Origin: Xylogone sp. PMI_703
Taxonomy: Eukaryota; Ascomycota; Leotiomycetes
Assembly (NCBI GenBank): GCA_021399445.1
Contig: JAJTUQ010000002.1
Location: forward strand, 5,208,001 to 5,272,000
DNA length: 64,000 nucleotides
Reading direction: 5' to 3'
The position numbers and the translations under genes were made by a program. The notes under the pieces are model-generated. The model saw only the letters and a program-made list of their open reading frames with translations, searched no databases and was not told the DNA's origin. This document shows, piece after piece, positions 57,753 to 64,000 of the stretch (positions are counted from its first letter, which is position 1; every line of letters starts with the position of its first letter).

Positions 57753-59922
57753 TTACTGCTGCCAAGGCTGCTGTGGTGCAGGCCTTGGGAATATAGGAAC
57801 TGTCTCAACTTGATCCAGGCCGCCACCAATAAGTTGCTGATTATTCTGCCACCCCAGTCCAGTAGCTGTGTTAACAAACTGGCTTTGGCGGAACGGGTTT
57901 GTATTTGCGGTAGGTTGTGGTGCTAGACCAGTAGGTTGTGGCTGTTGCGATTGCTGTGGCGAAGCATTTCTGGCAAATGGATTGGTACCGGTAGGCATAG
58001 CTCGCACAGGAGCCGTGTTCTGCTGTTGTGGCTGGAACTGCTGTTCTGGTACTGGAGGCATTTGAGGAAATGACTGTGGAGGAGATAGGGTGGATGCAGA
58101 TTTGGCAAATGGGTTTGTAGATTGGCGGGTGAGTGTAGACGGAGCTGGGGCAGTTGCCGTGAATGCTGGTCCGCTGGCACCAGTAGTGTTGGCCATCATC
58201 ATAGATGCACGGAACGGATTTGTTGTTTGAGGGGCACCAGTGGCCTGAGCTACTGGAGGCTGTAAGTTTGGTTGTGGGAAGGAGACGGACGTGTCTTGAG
58301 GAATTGGAGCAAGATTTGATGCCTGAAAGTTCTGTTGTGGAGTATATCCGCCAAACCCGGCGCCAGTATAGCTGGTTTGCAGTTGAGGAGGTTGCTGGCC
58401 GCTAAACCCGCCGTTAAAGGATTGTTGCAACTGTGGTGGTGACTGTTGCTGCTGCTGCTGCTGATGGAACTGATTTGGATCCTGAAAGCCGGGCTGTGCA
58501 GACACAAATCCATTTTGTGGATACTGCACGGGTTGCTGAACTGGAAATGGATTTGAACTATTGAACTGAGGAGCAGGGCTTTGTTGGAAGCTAGCCTGTA
58601 TTGCCATGGGTTGCTGGTTCTGCTCAATGGAGCCAAAAAAGTCAATGAGGTCTGGGTCTGGTCCCTTCGCTGGCTGCGCAGGCTTGGGCGCAGATTGTTG
58701 AGGTTTACTAGCTGCAGGAGCACTAATTTTTGGAGCCGCTTTGGACTCAGATTCATTTTTAGAGGGAAACGGTTTTCCGCCATTCTTGCCCTTCTTCGCC
58801 TCCTGCTCTGCGAGATACTGTCGTCTGTTGACCTCGAAGTCGGGATCCATTAGATAATCTTCCAATTGCTTCCCCAAATTAACTGGTGCGTGCTTTAACT
58901 TAGGTACTTCAACTCGAGTCTGATGCTCGTACTGTCTAGCAGTACCAAGGTAACCAACGACAAAGTCAGTTTGTTTCGTGAAATTTCTATATATCTCCAT
59001 GGCTCGTTCAGCGTCTGGTCTCGACATTTCAAAGAAGTGACCTATTAAGTTAGTAACATGGAAAAAGATATCTAGAAACTATACCTACTCAGGATATTAA
59101 TTAAACCTTGGTTGACTACGTGAAATAGTGCTAGCAAATCGAGTACCAGCATTCGGAAGACCGTGATAGTGATTTCGTTGTCGGGCTCATTGTCTAAAAC
59201 CTATATTTCATAAGTTCAGTTACACCACGATTCATTAATATTAACTTACATCACATTTCAGAAGAGCCGTAATTTGGTGTTGAACAATCTCAGTTTCTCT
59301 AAGAAGGCCTTTGTCCACGGTTAATTTCTCCAATCGATGTTCGGCACCGCGAACCCAGTCAATTTTGGTCTCCCGAAATGCTCTTGCTCTCTCAGTTAGG
59401 TAATTCGAGTAATGGCGTATATTCCGACCTTGAGTTTGGACTTCATATCCGTCAGTACCTCTACGTAAAAGCTATTGCTAAGTCCGCCACATATAACGGA
59501 GGTAGCAGCCCACAAGTACGTACCATCGGCAAAGCTACTTATGGCAAGCATGTTCTTGTGTTTTGCTAGATATGCCAGTGTCGCATCTTGTGATCCTTCC
59601 CTAATCATCAAATGTACCGTGATAAGACTCTTGAGGACAACGGTCCATGTTGAGTCGCGCAGACGATTCTGCAACGCCCGGAAAATTTCGGCCACACCAG
59701 CTTCACCAGAATGGGTGGCAATTAGTATGTGTTCGATGTATCTAGCAATCAGACAGGGTCAGATGAAAGAATAAAAGATAATGGGGCGGTGATAGACGAA
59801 CTTTGACTTCGGCGGAGCGGCCTACCATAATGTGTCAACAAAGCCGAGTAACATAAGTATGGATGCAGATTTACCTTGATCTTGGTCGCCCCTTTCACAG
59901 ACTTCTCAAAGGAGCTCGCCAT
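57753..59922 (-). CDS. AP180/CALM-type clathrin assembly protein (ANTH domain)
   Basis: Six exons on the minus strand: 59922-59875, 59821-59802, 59741-59524, 59458-59250, 59200-59089 and 59041-57753 (631 residues). The ANTH domain begins MASSFEKSVKGATKIK, then APPKSKYIEHILIATH; this is the K/R-rich surface that binds PI(4,5)P2. It continues with RETKIDWVRGAEHRLEKL, LLRETEIVQHQITALLKCD, FRMLVLDLLALF and QTDFVVGYLGTARQYE. The C-terminal half is Gln/Pro-rich with five NPF motifs for EH-domain partners (Pan1/Ede1 type) and DLIDFF as a weak clathrin-box-like site. It corresponds to yeast Yap1801/Yap1802: cargo (v-SNARE) sorting and coat assembly at endocytic sites. Exon 2 is only 20 nt, with an unusual GTTCGT donor. 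Confidence 0.93.
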
Positions 59923-61288
59923 CTTTCCTCAGTGCAGCGTTCAATGCAATGCGACAGCCGCGAGCCCGAGAAGGAGTTCCCTTCTGCCGGCTAGGAGCGC
60001 CCGTCGTTCTTCCGGTGCTATCTGTGGAGGTATTGCTAGATAGATACGATCTAGCGTCCAAATAAATCAATCTTAAGCTGACGCTCGTTATTTAAATCAG
60101 GTCGTGGATCGTTGTCGCTGTGGCCATTGTTGTCGGAAGTGGCTTGTTTGGCGGAGTACAACGATGGCTGGGGTTGAAGTGACGATCCCGCTTTAAAGCC
60201 TCTGGATGGATCCGGTATGCACAGTACCCTTCGTAAAAGCATGCGATGCCGCGACTAGCTACATATCAATGGCCAATTCAAGTTTCTACAGAAAAAGTAA
60301 ATGTATTGATTATTTCACTATTCTGCTAAGTTCTAATCCAAAGAGGAGCTATTTGATACAAGGTCCTGGGTTGTTCATCCGACGTAACCAAGACCCTTCC
60401 AGATCGGTATCGGCTAGATTGGCGATTTGTAAACAGGAAATGATATGCACGAACTCTTGACGTGCAGGTTCCCAGATTTTTATCCATACAGAATCCATAC
60501 AGATGACAGCTATCTCGTGGATTTCTTCCTCAATAATTCCATGTTACGCTGAGATAGACCCCGTCAGATCTTAAACTCACACCTACAGTAGTACCGCGGG
60601 GAATTTCCGGGCCAGATTATGCTGGAGATACGTCAGGCTAAACTCCCACCAGTTTTACACTCTCAGCCAATGGTACTCTCCCCAAGTCATTCAATCAATG
60701 GAAACAACACTTATTGTCCATTATGACATGAGGGGGAATTGGTAGAGTCAATTGTGCGAGAGAGATGACTCCGCAAAGAAAGTGTAGGGAAACTGGGATG
60801 CGATCTATGCGCAGGATATGTTGCGCATGTTTCTGATGACTCGTCCTTCAGAACGAGGCCTTCCAAGCTTTATGGTTCAGAAATGCCTTCATCGCGTCCG
60901 TGATTCGTACAAGGTATGAGTTGTGCCGAACGCTTATTTCACTCTTCCAACCTCCCCTTACTGCCAGACCACTTAAGCCCTGTGAAGAGAGAGTTTGACA
61001 GCTCGGGGATGAGGAATTGCAGTCATACGGAACACACTGGCTTTCATCATCTGAAACTGATTGTTAGCGCTGATTCAATATAGAAGGAGCGTTCTCAAGA
61101 CTGGGGGGCTTACTTTTTTAAAACTTGGAAGGATAAAGAGAAAAAAGAGAACAGTGGAATTTCTGAAGAATATATTTCAAGTAGCGGAAGTTGCCGAGCA
61201 GCACTAAACCGTATTAGGACAGCTGTTCAAGCTCTTCAACGTACACACCACCTCGGCGTGGTTGAATTCCTCCACATTGTGCTGCACG
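59923..61288. other. Intergenic between divergent genes
   Basis: Promoter regions of the AP180-like gene and the mitochondrial aspartyl-tRNA synthetase gene. Short open frames only; no RNA gene was recognised. Confidence 0.55.
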
Positions 61289-63683
61289 ATGCTTTTAACT
61301 ACATGCTATCGTGGGCATGCCTTGAGAAATGTGGCCAAATATCGACTTGGACGACCCGAAAGAGTTTTTTCTAGAGCACTATTAACCTCACTGCAGACGC
61401 CGTATCAGCGTTTGCATAGCACCTCTTCTAGATATGATACAGGTAGTAAAGAAGTTATAGAAACAGATTTTTGGAAAGAATTTAAAGAATCTTGTAGGAG
61501 TTATCCTATGATGTACGATTGCTAAACTGATCGTGCTTCTAGTAAAGGCCCCAACTCCAACATTGACCATATCTAAATGGGTACCGTCCAATTCTCTTGG
61601 AGAAAGGGTGACAGCTGTTGGTTTTATTGGGAGAAGGAGAGATGTGTCTAGCCAGTTATCTTTTGTAAACCTGGGAGGCGGAGATGGACCTGAAACCATC
61701 CAAGTTATATCCCGGCGAGGAGTATCAGAGGACAGGGATTTGGCTGCCAACATTTTAAAATCTATTAAACCGAACAGCGCAGTATCGGTTACGGGTATCT
61801 TGCAGAAAAAAGAGTTGACAGATGAACAGAAACGAAACCAAAATGAAGATGGATTGGAAAGAACTTCCATTGCTCACGTGGAAATTGACCTGGAAATTGT
61901 ACAATGTTTAAACTCATTCAAAACGGAACTTACTGCAAAAGAAGGTACCCAGTTTGGAGGTGAAGATAGGCACCTTCAGATTCGATTTGACCCAAGTCTA
62001 AAGAGGAGGCTCCAATTCAGATCAAAACTTACTGGGCTCATAAGACAAGAGTTATCCGATTTCCAGGAGATTGAAACGCCAATTCTGTTCAAATCCACTC
62101 CTGAAGGTGCGAGAGAGTTCTTGGTGCCAACTAGGAAGAAGGGGTACGCGTACGCTTTACCACAGAGTCCCCAACAGTATAAGCAAATACTGATGGCATC
62201 GGGAATTCGACGATACATGCAGTTTGCAAAATGTTTTCGAGACGAGGATCTCCGAGCGGATAGACAGCCTGAATTCACTCAGGTAAGGCATGATATGCAA
62301 GGACAAATTACTTCCAGGCTAAGTATTCACAGGTAGATCTTGAGATGTCATGGACAGATGGCGAGGGTGTCATGCAAAGGATGGAGAGCTTCTTGAAATC
62401 TCTGTTCAAACGACTTAATGCGGGGGGCGAGCTTCTCGTACCTCCATTACCTGATACTCCTTTTCTTCGGATGACATATGATGAAGCTATATCAAAACAT
62501 GGAATTGACAAGCCTGATTTAAGAATACATGATTTGGTAAATTGACTACACCTGTCCGGATTAATTGCACTAACGCCTCTAGATCTACCGTATAGACCAT
62601 CTTTTGCCATCCGATTTGACCAGAATGCTCACTTCATTACAATCTCCCATGGTAGAAGCTTGCAGATTTAGATTCAATGCCGATCCTAAGACAATCCAAA
62701 AGTTCATCCGAAAGTTTATGGACTCTCCGGACGCAGAGCCTTTCAACCAGAATCCTGATGGCCCTCCAGGTGTTTTCGTTGTGGACTCTAGAAGGCCTCT
62801 AGAAGGTCTGCAGGCGTTTGGATTTGAAGGTGCCTCAAAATTAAAGGAATTTTATGAGGCGCTTCCTGTAAACTCCCAACTCAATGTGGACAATAACGAA
62901 GAGAGCAATGCATTTGAAGATGGCGACCTCTTACTTGTCCAAGCACGACCCAACACTGCGCACAACGGCGGTTCAACAGCGCTTGGTCGTCTTCGGCTTT
63001 TAATACATAAAGAAGCTATCAGAGCGGGCCTTATTGAATTAGATCCTGGATTTCATTTTCTATGGGTGACGCATTTTCCAATGTTTACACCAGACAATGC
63101 TACAGATCCAGGACAAGGCGGGTCTGCAGGATTTTCGGCGACACACCACCCTTTTACGGCACCTAAGACACCAGAAGATGCAGAAATGTTACTTGTTGAC
63201 CCGTTGAAAGCTATTGCTGATCATTATGATATTGTGGTGAATGGAGTTGAACTCGGTGGTGGGAGTCGCAGAATCCATAATGCAGAAATGCAGATGTTTG
63301 TCATGAGAAATATCATTGGGGTATGAAGCAAATTTCCCTTCATTTCATTCCATTCCATTCCACTGTGTCGATGTCGTATCGCATTGCACTACATATACAG
63401 GTTTTATAAGGTCATGCTAACATACATGAAAATGCAACAGATGTCCGATGAGCGAATGCAGGATTTCTCTCACCTTTTTGAAGCTCTCAAAGCGGGCTGC
63501 CCTCCTCATGCCGGCATTGCACTAGGATTTGATCGTCTTGTCGCCCTTTTGCAGAATTGCGAATCAGTGAGAGATGTTATTGCTTTCCCAAAGAGTGCCA
63601 AAGGCGACGACTTGATGGTCCGGAGCCCGAATCTTATTACTGAGGAACAACTGGAGACATACCACTTAAAGATTATAGATTAG
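61289..63683 (+). CDS. MSD1: Mitochondrial aspartyl-tRNA synthetase (bacterial type)
   Basis: Five exons: 61289-61493, 61543-62282, 62333-62536, 62583-63320 and 63441-63683 (709 residues). The first ~50 residues are Arg/Ser-rich with few acids, as in a mitochondrial targeting sequence. An anticodon-binding OB domain covers ~80-200 ([15 protein letters not shown]). Class II motif 2 is [18 protein letters not shown], running across the intron into VDLEMSW. The bacterial-type GAD insertion lies in the middle, followed by [27 protein letters not shown] and motif 3 GIALGFDRL. It charges mitochondrial tRNA-Asp. For the last intron, a CAACAG acceptor at 63440, preceded by a CTAAC branch site, gives [14 protein letters not shown], which fits the family better than the nearer AAG at 63410. 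Confidence 0.94.
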
Positions 63684-64000
63684 CAGGGGAGAGGATTGTA
63701 GATTATTGTACATAAGTTATGCACTTTCATCATACTGGTTAGTGGTAACATGGATGGGGTTTGGTGTGGATATGGATGCAGCATTAGACCGGCGTTTGCT
63801 AGATACCTCCACTTACTTTCACTTTCTGTCAATATACGTCTGTATGGAATATATGGTATGTAGAGGAGATGCGAGTACACATCATAGTTCAGGAGCTAAA
63901 ATATAGCATAAATTCATAAATTCATAACCTAGCCAACGCCACAGAAGACACAATGGCACGTGAAAAGAAGAGGGCAGCTATACGAAACATGCAGTAACGA
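63684..64000. other. 3' flank of the synthetase gene
   Basis: No feature is seen before the window ends. Confidence 0.6.

Noticed and set aside
63411..63440. AAG at 63410 as the last acceptor of the aspartyl-tRNA synthetase
   Set aside because: It would insert about ten residues ([10 protein letters not shown]) absent from the conserved IIG-MSDER join; the CAACAG with CTAAC branch site fits better.
1..64000. tRNA, rRNA, CRISPR or intact transposon
   Set aside because: GTTCGA-like boxes were inspected but none sits in a cloverleaf context; no array, transposase or paired terminal repeats were seen by eye. A tRNAscan or repeat search could still find something I missed.

Overview
The window comes from the nuclear genome of a filamentous ascomycete (Pezizomycotina). 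The evidence is short 45-180 nt GT-AG introns, Zn2Cys6, HET, HeLo, Clr5 and fungal F-box proteins, and a fungal mitochondrial aspartyl-tRNA synthetase. A helotialean or other leotiomycete source is plausible but is only an impression. No tRNA, rRNA, CRISPR array or intact transposon was recognised. All intron coordinates were placed by eye from splice signals and reading frame.

Layout. 1-1024 (-): 5' end of a WDR68/DCAF7-like WD40 gene, cut by the window edge. 3910-6019 (+): F-box protein with a long acidic tail. 6788-7817 (-): short-chain dehydrogenase. 9910-11673 (+): coiled-coil, Atg28-like protein. 12364-13904 (+): fungal protein of unknown function, followed by decayed copies and an inverted 108-bp fragment (14.2-16.9 kb). 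17753-21088 (-): kelch/BTB protein of the Mds3/Pmd1/Ral2 type. 24191-25377 (-): 1-Cys peroxiredoxin. 28189-30039 (+): DHA1-type MFS transporter.

Accessory block, 31.3-38.3 kb. A HeLo / Zn2Cys6-like / ubiquitin-conjugating enzyme (E2) / ankyrin fusion (-) is divergent from an F-box gene (+), followed by a HET-domain gene (+). HeLo and HET domains belong to fungal allorecognition and cell-death proteins. An E2 that keeps its catalytic cysteine, fused to such a domain and next to an F-box adaptor gene, is the most interesting object in the window. The E2 fusion and the F-box gene each carry one apparent single-base frameshift, so decay or assembly error must be excluded.

Right half. 39767-41684 (+): Mup1-like methionine permease. 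42445-43166 (+): small protein of unknown function. 46472-47767 (+): Zn2Cys6 regulator. 48183-49307 (-): xanthine dioxygenase-like 2-oxoglutarate enzyme. 50118-51242 (+): oligosaccharyltransferase subunit Swp1/ribophorin II. 52340-54763 (+): Clr5-domain/TPR protein. 55180-56066 (-): NudC. 56265-57380 (+): TFIIH subunit Tfb3/MAT1. 57753-59922 (-): AP180/CALM endocytic adaptor. 61289-63683 (+): mitochondrial aspartyl-tRNA synthetase. The last 14 kb is conserved housekeeping; the AT-rich stretches at 30-36 kb and 43-50 kb are gene-poor or accessory.
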